This document shows, one piece after another, positions 35,385-43,287 of a DNA stretch of 64,000 nucleotides (its first letter is position 1; every line of letters begins with the position of its first letter). This DNA comes from Streptomyces caelestis (GTDB lineage: Bacteria; Actinomycetota; Actinomycetes; Streptomycetales; Streptomycetaceae): NCBI RefSeq assembly GCF_014205255.1, contig NZ_JACHNE010000001.1, positions 7,936,001 through 8,000,000 on the forward strand. The letters run 5' to 3'. The translations under genes were made by a program, and so were the position numbers. The notes under the pieces are model-generated. The model saw nothing but the letters and a program-made list of their open reading frames with translations, was not told where the DNA came from and ran no database searches.

Positions 35385-36113
35385 GTGGGCATCACAGACC
35401 GTACGGACTTTGTGCTGGTGCACGGCGCCTTCCACGGGGGCTGGTGCTGGGCCAGGGTGCAACGCCTGCTGGAAGCGAACGGTCACAGGGTGTTCGCCCC
35501 GTCCCAGACCGGGCTGGGTGACCGTCGTCACCTTCTCAGCAGCGACATCGACATGAACACCTTCGTCCTCGACATCGTCAACCTCATCGAAAGCGAGGAA
35601 CTGCGAGACGTCGTTCTGGTCGGCCACAGCTTCGGGGCCCGCACGGTCACGGGTGTGGCCGACCGGATACCCGAGAGGCTGGCGCACCTGGTCTTTCTCG
35701 ACGGCGGTTTCCCCTTCGACGGATCCAGCAGGCTGGACGGCATGGCGCCGGAAGCCCGCAAGGCCCGCATCGCGTCGGCAGAACGGTTCAGCGGCGGGCT
35801 CAGCGTTCCGCCCCCTCCGGCAGAAGCCTTCGGGCTGTCCGATCCACAGGACATCGCATGGGTGAACCGGCGTCTGACACCTCAACCGCTCAGCGCCGAG
35901 GCGTCGTCCCTCCCCCTGAAGAACGACATCGGCAACGGCCTGCCCTGCACCTATGTGCGATTCACCGCACCCGCGTTCCCCGGGGTCGAACCGTACGCCG
36001 CCTACGCCCGAAGCCGAGCCGACTGGAGGTACCTCGAACTTCCTGGAGGGCACGACGGCATCATCTCCGCCGCGGGCCCGGTTGCCGCCTCGCTCGAATC
36101 GCTCGCATCCTGA
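35385..36113 (+). CDS. Alpha/beta hydrolase, esterase type
   Basis: 242 residues. LVHGAFHGGWCW forms the oxyanion region, VGHSFGART carries the nucleophilic Ser, and PGGHDG the catalytic His, resembling methyl-esterase/hydroxynitrile-lyase type hydrolases. The GTG at 35385 follows GAGGAG, 8 bases after the aldehyde dehydrogenase stop. It is the last gene of element B before the panD-side boundary. It may hydrolyse an ester or a ring-cleavage product. Confidence 0.85.
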   Translation: MGITDRTDFVLVHGAFHGGWCWARVQRLLEANGHRVFAPSQTGLGDRRHLLSSDIDMNTFVLDIVNLIESEELRDVVLVGHSFGARTVTGVADRIPERLAHLVFLDGGFPFDGSSRLDGMAPEARKARIASAERFSGGLSVPPPPAEAFGLSDPQDIAWVNRRLTPQPLSAEASSLPLKNDIGNGLPCTYVRFTAPAFPGVEPYAAYARSRADWRYLELPGGHDGIISAAGPVAASLESLAS

Positions 36114-36322
36114 GCAGATACAACTGCACTGCAACGTCGGAAGGCGGAGCCGAAGCTGGTGACGAAGCCGAGTCTCCGGATCAGGCAGCATGGAACGGCG
36201 CTCCCGGAGCTTCCGATCTTCACTTCCCGTTTATCCAGGAGACATCCTCTACCTCACCGCCGATGACCCCAGTTCGCAACTTGCTCTGGACCTCTAGACT
36301 TGCCTGACGACTCATCAGGTAA

Positions 36323-36340
36323 GTCAGCATTCAATCAGCA
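36323..36340 (+). repeat. Arm-type repeats, right end of element B
   Basis: GTCAGCA at 36323 and the near copy ATCAGCA at 36334, preceded by CATCAGGTAA as at 21291. This marks the right end of element B. Confidence 0.5.
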
Positions 36341-36496
36341 TTGGACCGAGGCAGTCTTCCGTCCATGCTCCGGGTTGAGGGCTTCGTAGCAGCCTGCTTC
36401 GCGTAGATCGCGCAGGTGAGAAGCCCTGCTCCCCACGGTGCACGATGTTCTATAAGGTCTTCGAATGGAAGACATGCCGATGTACAGTGTGGGCCG

Positions 36497-36523
36497 CCCC
36501 TGACCTGCAAAGAGCTGGCGGGG
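36497..36523 (+). ncRNA. panD-leader hairpin, copy 3 (upstream of intact panD)
   Basis: CCCC-TGA-CCTGC, loop AAAGA, GCTGG-C-GGGG, 22 bases before the panD start codon. A TACAGT -10-like box lies just upstream at 36483. It may be a cis-acting RNA element of panD. Confidence 0.55.
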
Positions 36524-36545
36524 AGCCGTCCTCCAGGAGTCCAAA

Positions 36546-36575
36546 GTGCTGCGTACTCTGTTCAAGTCCAAGATC
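36546..36575 (+). other. Attachment site inside panD, copy 3 (functional gene end)
   Basis: The first 10 codons of panD. They match the sites at 21513 and 16126, after which the three copies diverge at once, so the crossover lies inside this segment. The integrating element supplied a replacement leader and start for panD. Confidence 0.7.
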
Positions 36576-36965
36576 CACCGCGCCACCGTCACCCAGGCCG
36601 ACCTGCACTACGTGGGATCCGTGACCATCGACGCCGACCTGCTCGACGCCGCCGACCTGCTGCCCGGCGAGCTCGTGCACATCGTGGACATCACCAACGG
36701 CGCTCGGCTGGAGACGTACGTCATCGAGGGCGAGCGCGGGTCCGGCGTCGTCGGGATCAACGGGGCCGCCGCCCATCTCGTCCACCCCGGCGATCTGGTG
36801 ATCATCATCAGCTACGCCCAGGTGACGGACGCCGAGGCCAGGGCACTCGCCCCCCGGGTCGTGCACGTGGACCGCGACAACCGGATCGTGGACCTCGGCA
36901 CCGACCCGTCCGAGCCGGTACCGGGCTCGGACCAGCAGCGCAGCCCGCAGGCCGTCCGGGCCTGA
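36546..36965 (+). CDS. panD: Aspartate 1-decarboxylase
   Basis: 139 residues. It makes beta-alanine from aspartate for pantothenate and CoA. LHYVGSVTIDADLL contains the Gly-Ser pair that self-cleaves to form the pyruvoyl group; NGARLETY, GINGAAAHLV and GDLVIIISY are typical. GTG start with CAGGAG 7 bases upstream. Its 5' end is the integration target for the elements to the left, and its present promoter and leader are element-supplied. A GNAT gene follows after 28 bases. Confidence 0.95.
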   Translation: MLRTLFKSKIHRATVTQADLHYVGSVTIDADLLDAADLLPGELVHIVDITNGARLETYVIEGERGSGVVGINGAAAHLVHPGDLVIIISYAQVTDAEARALAPRVVHVDRDNRIVDLGTDPSEPVPGSDQQRSPQAVRA

Positions 36966-36993
36966 CCGACGTACAGGGGACAGGAGCGTGTCC

Positions 36994-37338
36994 ATGAGGG
37001 ACCTGGAGATCCGCGACGACCGGGCGGCGGGCCGTCTGGAGGCGGTGTCCGGCGGTGAAGTCGTCGGCCGCATCGAGTACTTCGTCCTCGACCGCCCCGA
37101 ACGCGCGCTCGTGCCCGTGCACACGATCGTCGAACCGGCCCACGAGGGCCAGGGCATCGCGGGCGCGCTGGCCCGAGAGCTCTACGGCATCGCCGGCCGC
37201 GAGCACAGCGCCGTCGCCCCGCTCTGCCCCTACGTCGCCAAGTGGTCCGAACGCCACCCCGACGAGGCCCCACCGGCTGACCAGGCCCTGCTGACGGCGG
37301 CGAAGGACTGGCTGACCGAGCACCCGGGCCGCTTCTGA
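36994..37338 (+). CDS. Small GNAT-fold acetyltransferase (YjdJ-type)
   Basis: 114 residues: HTIVEPAHEGQGIAGALARE carries the acetyl-CoA loop, then LCPYVAKWSERHP. The ATG at 36994 is preferred over the GTG at 36988, which is too close to AGGAG. It is 28 bases after panD and likely co-transcribed. In enterobacteria a GNAT protein (PanZ/PanM) promotes PanD self-cleavage; whether this one does is speculation from position. Confidence 0.8.
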   Translation: MRDLEIRDDRAAGRLEAVSGGEVVGRIEYFVLDRPERALVPVHTIVEPAHEGQGIAGALARELYGIAGREHSAVAPLCPYVAKWSERHPDEAPPADQALLTAAKDWLTEHPGRF

Positions 37339-37489
37339 CTCCCGAGCCGGGACGTACGGTGTCCAAGCCCGACCCCGTTACCCCCACCTGGCCCCTCCCC
37401 GTCCCGCCCGGGAGTGACTGGGGAAGCAGTCGACGGGTAGGCGGGGGAGTAGTCCAGAGCCGGAGTCGAGCGACTGGCTGGAGGACCTC

Positions 37490-37744
37490 ATGACGAATCC
37501 GTATCCCGACCCCGTGCCACCGGGACCGACACCGGGCCCGGAACCGCACCCCGATCCGGTGCCGAACCCGCAGCCTCCACCGGGCCCGGAGCCGACCCCG
37601 CCGCCCCCGGCCCCGACCCCGCCACCGGGTCCGACCCCGCCGGCACCCCCGGGCCCCGACCCGGTGCCGGGACCCGACCCGTCCCCGATCCCGCCGGGGC
37701 CGGAGCCCGTACCGAATCCCGAGCCGGGCCCGCCGCTGTCCTGA
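37490..37744 (+). CDS. Short proline-rich protein
   Basis: 84 residues, about half Pro, with Gly, Glu, Asp and Thr in PxPxP runs. CTGGAGG precedes the ATG by 6 bases and a long hairpin follows the stop, which supports a real gene. No signal peptide or membrane segment. Function unknown. Confidence 0.6.
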   Translation: MTNPYPDPVPPGPTPGPEPHPDPVPNPQPPPGPEPTPPPPAPTPPPGPTPPAPPGPDPVPGPDPSPIPPGPEPVPNPEPGPPLS

Positions 37745-37767
37745 ACGGCGGCAAGAGAACCGGCAAG

Positions 37768-37840
37768 AGAGCCGGCAACAGAACGGGGCCGGTGGACAGC
37801 CGATGCGGCCGTCCACCGGCCCCGTTCTGTTGCCGGTTCT
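37768..37840. terminator. Bidirectional terminator
   Basis: 30-base arms with one mismatch (37768-37797 and 37811-37840) and a 13-base loop, placed between the ends of the proline-rich gene and gnd, which converge on it. Confidence 0.75.
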
Positions 37841-37853
37841 CAGCGCGGAGCGC

Positions 37854-39293
37854 CTACGCGGAGACCTCCGACCGGTCCCCACCCCACAGCGTGTGGAACG
37901 ACCCGTCCCGGTCCACCCTCCGGTAGGTGTGCGCACCGAAGTAGTCCCGCTGCCCCTGGGTCAGCGCCGCCGGCAGCCGCTCGGCGCGCAGGGCGTCGTA
38001 GTAGGCGAGCGCCGCGGCGAAACCGGGCGTCGGCACACCCTGACGGGTCGCGGCGACCAGCACCTCGCGCCAGTCGTCCTGGGCGTCTCCGATCTCCTGC
38101 GCGAACGTCGCGTCCGACAGCAGGCTCGGCAGATCGGGCCGGGCGTCGTAGGCCGCGCGGATACGGTCCAGGAAGGCCGCGCGGATGATGCAGCCGCCCC
38201 GCCACAGCGCGGACACCGCACCCAGGTCGATGTCCCAGCCGTACTCGCCGCGGGCCGCGTCGATCTCGTGGAAGCCCTGCGTGTACGACACGATCTTCGA
38301 CGCGTACAGCGCCTGCTCCACCCGGTCGGCGAAGGCCCGGGCCTCCGACTCGCTCATCGGCTGCGCCTTCGGTCCGGCCAGCCCGCGCGAGGCCTCCCGC
38401 AGCTCCGCGTGGCCCGACAGCGAACGGGCGAAGACGGCCTCGGCGATGCCGGACACCGGCACCCCCAGGTCGAGCGCGATCTGCACGGTCCAGCGGCCGG
38501 TGCCCTTCTGCTCGGCCTGGTCCACCACCACGTCCACGAACGGCTTGCCCGTCTCCGCGTCCACGTGCGAGAGCACCTCGGCCGTGATCTCGATCAGGTA
38601 CGAGTCGAGACGGCCCTGGTTCCAGGTGCGGAAGATCTCCGCGATCTGGGCGGGGGTGTATCCGGCGACGTCGCGCAGCAGCTGGTACGCCTCGCCGATG
38701 AGCTGCATGTCCGCGTACTCGATGCCGTTGTGCACCATCTTCACGAAGTGCCCGGCACCGTCCGGACCGACGTGCGAGACGCACGGCGAACCGTCGGCGG
38801 CCTTCGCCGAGATCTTCTCCAGCATCGGGCCCAGCGAGTCGTACGACTCCTTGGGACCGCCCGGCATGATGCTCGGTCCGTTGAGCGCGCCCTCCTCGCC
38901 GCCGGACACGCCCATGCCGACGAAGTGGATGCCCTGCTCGCGCAGGTCGCGCTCCCGGCGCCGGGTGTCCGCGAAATGCGCGTTGCCGCCGTCGATGATC
39001 ATGTCGCCGGGCTCCAGCAGCGGGGCGAACTCCTGGATCACCGCGTCCGTCGGCTCACCGGCCTTCACCATCACGACCAGCCGCCGCGGCCGCTCCAGCG
39101 CGGTCACGAACTCCTTGGCGCTCTCGCACGCGACGAACTCCCCCTCGCCGCCGAACTCCTCGACCAGGGCGCGCGTACGCGCGGGCGTCCGGTTGTGCAC
39201 TGCCACCGTGTAGCCGTTGCGGGCGAAGTTGCGGGCGAGGTTGCGGCCCATGACCGCGAGACCCGTGACGCCGATCTGCGCTGTACTGCTCAT
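37854..39293 (-). CDS. gnd: 6-phosphogluconate dehydrogenase (decarboxylating, NADP type)
   Basis: 479 residues, the long form of the family. It makes ribulose 5-phosphate, CO2 and NADPH in the pentose phosphate pathway. N-terminal GVTGLAVMGRNLARN and HNRT for NADP, VGMGVSGGEEGALNGPSIMP as the substrate signature, then GAGHFVKMVHNGIEY with the catalytic Lys. The ATG at 39293 has AGGAG 8 bases upstream. Confidence 0.96.
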   Translation of the reverse strand: MSSTAQIGVTGLAVMGRNLARNFARNGYTVAVHNRTPARTRALVEEFGGEGEFVACESAKEFVTALERPRRLVVMVKAGEPTDAVIQEFAPLLEPGDMIIDGGNAHFADTRRRERDLREQGIHFVGMGVSGGEEGALNGPSIMPGGPKESYDSLGPMLEKISAKAADGSPCVSHVGPDGAGHFVKMVHNGIEYADMQLIGEAYQLLRDVAGYTPAQIAEIFRTWNQGRLDSYLIEITAEVLSHVDAETGKPFVDVVVDQAEQKGTGRWTVQIALDLGVPVSGIAEAVFARSLSGHAELREASRGLAGPKAQPMSESEARAFADRVEQALYASKIVSYTQGFHEIDAARGEYGWDIDLGAVSALWRGGCIIRAAFLDRIRAAYDARPDLPSLLSDATFAQEIGDAQDDWREVLVAATRQGVPTPGFAAALAYYDALRAERLPAALTQGQRDYFGAHTYRRVDRDGSFHTLWGGDRSEVSA

Positions 39294-39642
39294 TCGGTTG
39301 GCTCCTAAAGACCTCGGTATCGCTGCTGCGGATGGTGTCCACCAGCATGCCCCCGTCGACCATCCTGACGTGCCGCTACTTCGACCGCACGCGCGGGTCG
39401 TGCGGCGTCGCGCAGGCAGATACGCACAAGAGCCCCCGTCGCACTCACCCGAGGTACGCGTCCCCGCGTGCGCCGCACCCGCGCACCGGGTGCCGTACGC
39501 GGTGCACCGCCGTGGCGCACGTCGCGCAACAGGGGCCTCATCCCGGCCATTTGGGCAACCGGGCGGCTGATAGCCGCCTTGTCCTGGCCGGTTCGCAGCG
39601 CTTACTTTTGCCCCTCCTGACGCATGTCTAGGGGGGCTCTCG
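39294..39642. other. Divergent intergenic region before the wall hydrolase gene
   Basis: 349 bases. A perfect hairpin GGCGGCT-GAT-AGCCGCC lies at 39562-39578, about 65 bases before the wall-hydrolase start, probably in its leader. Rpf-type genes in Streptomyces often carry a c-di-AMP (ydaO) riboswitch, but I could not find its conserved core here. Promoters of both genes should be in this gap. Confidence 0.4.
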
Positions 39643-40899
39643 ATGGCCGTACGCGGCCGGCATCGCCGGTATCAGCCGAACAGGATCAACCGCGCCTCAC
39701 TCACCGTCACGGCGGGCGGCGCGGGCATGGCGCTCCCGTTCATGGGCGCCGGCACCGCCCAGGCGGCGGACGTGGCCACCTGGAACAAGGTCGCCGCCTG
39801 CGAGTCGAGCAACGACTGGAACATCAACACCGGCAACGGCTTCTACGGCGGACTCCAGTTCACCCAGTCCACCTGGGAGGCGTACGGCGGCCGGGCCTAC
39901 GCGGCGCGCGCGGACCTGGCCACCAAGGACCAGCAGATCGCCGTCGCCGAGAAGGTGCTCGACGGGCAGGGCCCGGGCGCCTGGCCGACGTGCTCCGTAC
40001 GGGCCGGACTGACCCGGGGCGGAGCCGAGCCCGACATCCGGCCGGCCGGCGAGCGCACGAGGCAGGACGAGAAGGCAGACCGGAAGCAGAGGCCGAGGAC
40101 CTCCATCGAGGACGTGCGGCCGCAGTCCACGCCGCAGTCCCGGGCGGGCAGCGCCGAGATGTACACGGTGGTGCGGGGCGACACCCTCTCCGGCATCGCG
40201 GAGGAGCGGGAGGTGCGGGGTGGCTGGCGAGGTCTGTACGCCGCCAACCGCTCGGCCATAGGGGGCGATCCCGATCTGATCGTGCCCGGTCAGCGGCTCG
40301 CGCTGCGCGGCGAGAGCGCCACGAAGACGCGTCCCGCGCCCGAGCGGGTGCCGTCGGCCAAGCCGTCGACGAAGAAGCCGGCATCGCAGACGCCGGCACC
40401 CGAGAAGCCGTCCCCGGATCGCGCCGAGGAGCGGGCCGAGGAGCGGGCCAAGGACGAGAGCAAGGAGCGCGCCGCACGGTCCACGACCGCCCGGCAGGGC
40501 CTGGTCGCCCCCGTCAGCGCCTCCTTGGGGACGCCGTACCGCAAGGCCGGCTCGTCCTGGTCGAAGGGCTACCACACCGGCGTCGACTTCCCCGTGCCCA
40601 CGGGCACGTCCGTCAAGTCGGTCGCTTCGGGCAGCGTCGTCAGCGCGGGGTGGGGCGGCTCGTACGGCTACCAGGTCGTGATCCGGCACGGCGACGGCCG
40701 CTACAGCCAGTACGCCCACCTGTCGGCGATCTCCGTGCGGGACGGCCAGACGGTGAGCGCGGGCCAGCGCATCGGCCGCTCCGGCTCCACCGGGAACAGC
40801 TCGGGCCCGCATCTGCACTTCGAGGTGCGGACGGGGCCCGGGTTCGGCACGGACGTCGACCCCATCGCGTATCTGAGGGCCGGCGGCGTCAGGATCTGA
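39643..40899 (+). CDS. Secreted cell-wall hydrolase: Rpf-like transglycosylase, LysM and M23 peptidase
   Basis: 418 residues. A signal peptide ends near 42 (GTAQAAD). The Rpf-type domain at about 43-120 has ACESSNDWNINTGNGFYGGLQF with the catalytic Glu. LysM is at about 172-220 (YTVVRGDTLSGIA, IVPGQRL). A charged linker leads to the M23 domain from about 316, with HTGVDF and HLHFE as zinc ligands. Together these cut glycan strands and peptide bridges, and may act in growth or spore germination. Its 3' end overlaps the convergent permease gene by 11 bases. Confidence 0.93.
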   Translation: MAVRGRHRRYQPNRINRASLTVTAGGAGMALPFMGAGTAQAADVATWNKVAACESSNDWNINTGNGFYGGLQFTQSTWEAYGGRAYAARADLATKDQQIAVAEKVLDGQGPGAWPTCSVRAGLTRGGAEPDIRPAGERTRQDEKADRKQRPRTSIEDVRPQSTPQSRAGSAEMYTVVRGDTLSGIAEEREVRGGWRGLYAANRSAIGGDPDLIVPGQRLALRGESATKTRPAPERVPSAKPSTKKPASQTPAPEKPSPDRAEERAEERAKDESKERAARSTTARQGLVAPVSASLGTPYRKAGSSWSKGYHTGVDFPVPTGTSVKSVASGSVVSAGWGGSYGYQVVIRHGDGRYSQYAHLSAISVRDGQTVSAGQRIGRSGSTGNSSGPHLHFEVRTGPGFGTDVDPIAYLRAGGVRI

Positions 40900-42283
40900 T
40901 GCGCATACGGTGTCGGTCCACCGTGGGCATCGCCACGTACGGGATGCCGTAGAAGGCCGCGTAGGAGAGCGGGCGTTCCCCGGAGGACACCGGCGGTTCC
41001 CCGCTCTCGTACGTGGCGTCCGGGCCGGCGTCGCGCTCATCGGCGACGGCAGCCGCGGGCACCGGCACGCCCTCTGACGGCCCCCGACCGGTCCCACCGA
41101 GGTGACCAGCCCCGGCCCCCAGCGCCCTGGGCAGCGCACCCACGCCCACGGTCTCGGGCAGCGCGCCGATGCCGGGCGGGGCCCCCAGGGGCTCCGGCGA
41201 GGCGCTCAAGGGCCCGCTCAAGCCGCCCCCACGCCCGGACTGCGCACCCACCGTCTCCAGCACGCCCCGTAGGCTCCCGGTCGGCTCCCCGGCGGGCCCG
41301 GACTGCGCACCCACCGTCTCCCGCACACCCCGCACGCCGCCAACCGGCACCGCCGCGGGCCCGGGCAGCGTCCCCGTCGCCCCGAGGCCCGTGTCCGCGG
41401 GAAGCAGTCCCGTCCCGGCGACCTCCAGCCCCGTTCCCTCGCTCTCCGGCCGGGCGTGTGTGAGCCGCTCCGTCGTCAGCAGGATCAGACCGCCCGCGGC
41501 CACGACGCCGCAGCTCAGGGCGAGCGCCGTGCCCGTCGTGCCGTAGCGGAAGGTTTCTCCGAACATGGTGATGCCGACCGCGGCCGCCACCACCGGGTTC
41601 ACGACCGTCAGCGTGGCCAGGGGTGCGGCGAGGCCGGCGCCGCGGTAGGAGGCCTGCGACAGCAGCATGCCGGCCGTGGCGAGGACGCCGATCACGGCGA
41701 GGGACGGCACGTCCGCCGCCGACACACCGCCGGTCCAGTCGACCGCGACGGTCTTGGTGAACACCGAGGACATGCCGAACGCGATACCGGAGGCGGTCGC
41801 CAGCAGCGTGCTGCGGACCGCCGGGTGCCGGTGCGCGGCCCGGCCGGCGATCATCAGCGCCACGACCACGCCCGCGGTGACCACGGCCACGGCCACCCGC
41901 TCAGCCGCGTCCAGCGACTGCGCGTCGGACGCGGCGACCAGGGACAGCAGACCGGCGAGCCCCACCGTCGCCATGATCGCGCCCCGCCACGCCGTGGCAC
42001 CCGCCTTGCGGCCGACGAACAGCGCCGCCATCGGCAGGGCCACCACGATGGTCAGCGCGCCGAGCGGCTGCACCAGGCTGAGCGGGCCGTACGCCAGCGC
42101 CACCACGTGCAGCAGTCCACCGAGGCCGTTGAGCGCGACCGCCGCCCACCAGCCCGGCCGGCGCAGCGGCGCGTACTGCTCGCCCGGCGAGGACTCCGCC
42201 ACCCGCTCCTGCACGATCGCCCCGCCCGCGTAGGCGAACGCGGACACCAGAGACAGCAGGACGGACAACGCGAGGGCGCTCAT
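40889..42283 (-). CDS. DMT-type (EamA-like) permease with a long low-complexity tail
   Basis: 464 residues. Residues 1 to about 285 hold roughly nine hydrophobic helices (VLLSLVSAFAYAGGAIVQE at the start), like small drug/metabolite exporters. The last 175 or so are Gly/Pro/Ala-rich, with a repeat (VRETVGAQSG and VLETVGAQSG), and end YGIPYVAMPTVDRH. The ATG at 42283 follows GAGGAG. The substrate is unknown. Confidence 0.8.
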   Translation of the reverse strand: MSALALSVLLSLVSAFAYAGGAIVQERVAESSPGEQYAPLRRPGWWAAVALNGLGGLLHVVALAYGPLSLVQPLGALTIVVALPMAALFVGRKAGATAWRGAIMATVGLAGLLSLVAASDAQSLDAAERVAVAVVTAGVVVALMIAGRAAHRHPAVRSTLLATASGIAFGMSSVFTKTVAVDWTGGVSAADVPSLAVIGVLATAGMLLSQASYRGAGLAAPLATLTVVNPVVAAAVGITMFGETFRYGTTGTALALSCGVVAAGGLILLTTERLTHARPESEGTGLEVAGTGLLPADTGLGATGTLPGPAAVPVGGVRGVRETVGAQSGPAGEPTGSLRGVLETVGAQSGRGGGLSGPLSASPEPLGAPPGIGALPETVGVGALPRALGAGAGHLGGTGRGPSEGVPVPAAAVADERDAGPDATYESGEPPVSSGERPLSYAAFYGIPYVAMPTVDRHRMRIRS

Positions 42284-42492
42284 CGGCTGCTCCTCTGCGT
42301 CAGGCGGGGGCGCTCGGCCCGGCGCGGCGAAAGGTCGGCTTTCATGACCAACACCCTGCCGTGTCCAGGTCTTCCCGTCGTCGTCCCTGAGCACTCATTG
42401 GGTCCTACTGCCGATGGAGTACGAGGGGAGCCCCGTCATCCCCAGGGTGGGCGACCCGGTAGGGGGTCCCCGGGTCGCGTCCCTTAGGGGCC

Positions 42493-43248
42493 TTGGTAGT
42501 ACTGCTCTTCGTGGACCTCGACCCCGGCCTTGCCGCGCTCCGCCCGCTCGGCGGCTACTTCGTGCTGCGCACGGGAGAAGCGGCGGCCGGGCCTCTCCCC
42601 ACTCTCGCACAGGCCTACGCCGACGCGGCACCGGATATGTACGGAAATCCCCTGATTTTCCGTGTCGGCAAAGTCGCGGACGCGTTGCGCGCCCCGGAGG
42701 TGCGCGTCGCGGCGTCCGTGGCCCACCTGGGACTGGCGGCCCGTCTCTGGTCCGTGGCCCTCGGCTGCGCCGCGCTCTACGGCCGCGTCCCCGACCTCGA
42801 CGCCCGGCTGCTGCACTGGGACGCCGGCGCCGGAGCCCCCGACGACCTGTGGCTGTCGGACGTACGGCCGCTCCCCGGGGACGCCGCGGCCGTCGCGGAC
42901 GTCGTCCTGCACGGCCACCTCGAACCCCTCTCGGCGGCCCTGCGCGCCCGCCACCGCCTCGCCCCGGGCCTGCTGCGGGGCAACGCCGCCTCCGCGCTGG
43001 CGGGCGCCGCGCGGGAACTCGACCGCTGGGCCCGGCGGCAGGGCCGTGCGGACACCGCCGCCCGGGCCCGTTCCCTGGCCGCCGGACTCCTCGCGCACCC
43101 CCTGCTGGCCGGATCCGGAACCCTCGCCGGAACGGCCTTCCGGCGCCGCAGCTGCTGTCTGTACTACCGCGTGCCCGACGGGGGGCTTTGTGGTGACTGT
43201 TGCTTCACACGGCCGCCTCGCTCTTCCCCACAGGCCCCATCTGGGTGA
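42493..43248 (+). CDS. FhuF-like (2Fe-2S)-binding protein
   Basis: About 251 residues. The C-terminal RRSCCLYYRVPDGGLCGDCCF gives the C-C-x10-C-x2-C pattern of FhuF-type ferric siderophore reductases. The rest is helical and Ala/Leu-rich. The start is unsure: TTG at 42493 lies very close to AGGGG, and the GTG at 42511 is an alternative. Likely role: reductive iron release from siderophores in the cytoplasm. Confidence 0.75.
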   Translation: MVVLLFVDLDPGLAALRPLGGYFVLRTGEAAAGPLPTLAQAYADAAPDMYGNPLIFRVGKVADALRAPEVRVAASVAHLGLAARLWSVALGCAALYGRVPDLDARLLHWDAGAGAPDDLWLSDVRPLPGDAAAVADVVLHGHLEPLSAALRARHRLAPGLLRGNAASALAGAARELDRWARRQGRADTAARARSLAAGLLAHPLLAGSGTLAGTAFRRRSCCLYYRVPDGGLCGDCCFTRPPRSSPQAPSG

Positions 43249-43287
43249 CCATGAAAGGGAACGGCCGCTGAGAGCAGGGAGTTGCGG

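Noticed and set aside
22434..36113. Picrate/dinitrophenol degradation cluster
   Set aside because: fno resembles npdG, but no npdI/npdC-type hydride transferase pair is present and the ring-cleavage set differs.
39294..39642. c-di-AMP (ydaO) riboswitch before the Rpf-like gene
   Set aside because: Expected from biology, but the conserved core could not be found by eye; only a simple hairpin is seen.
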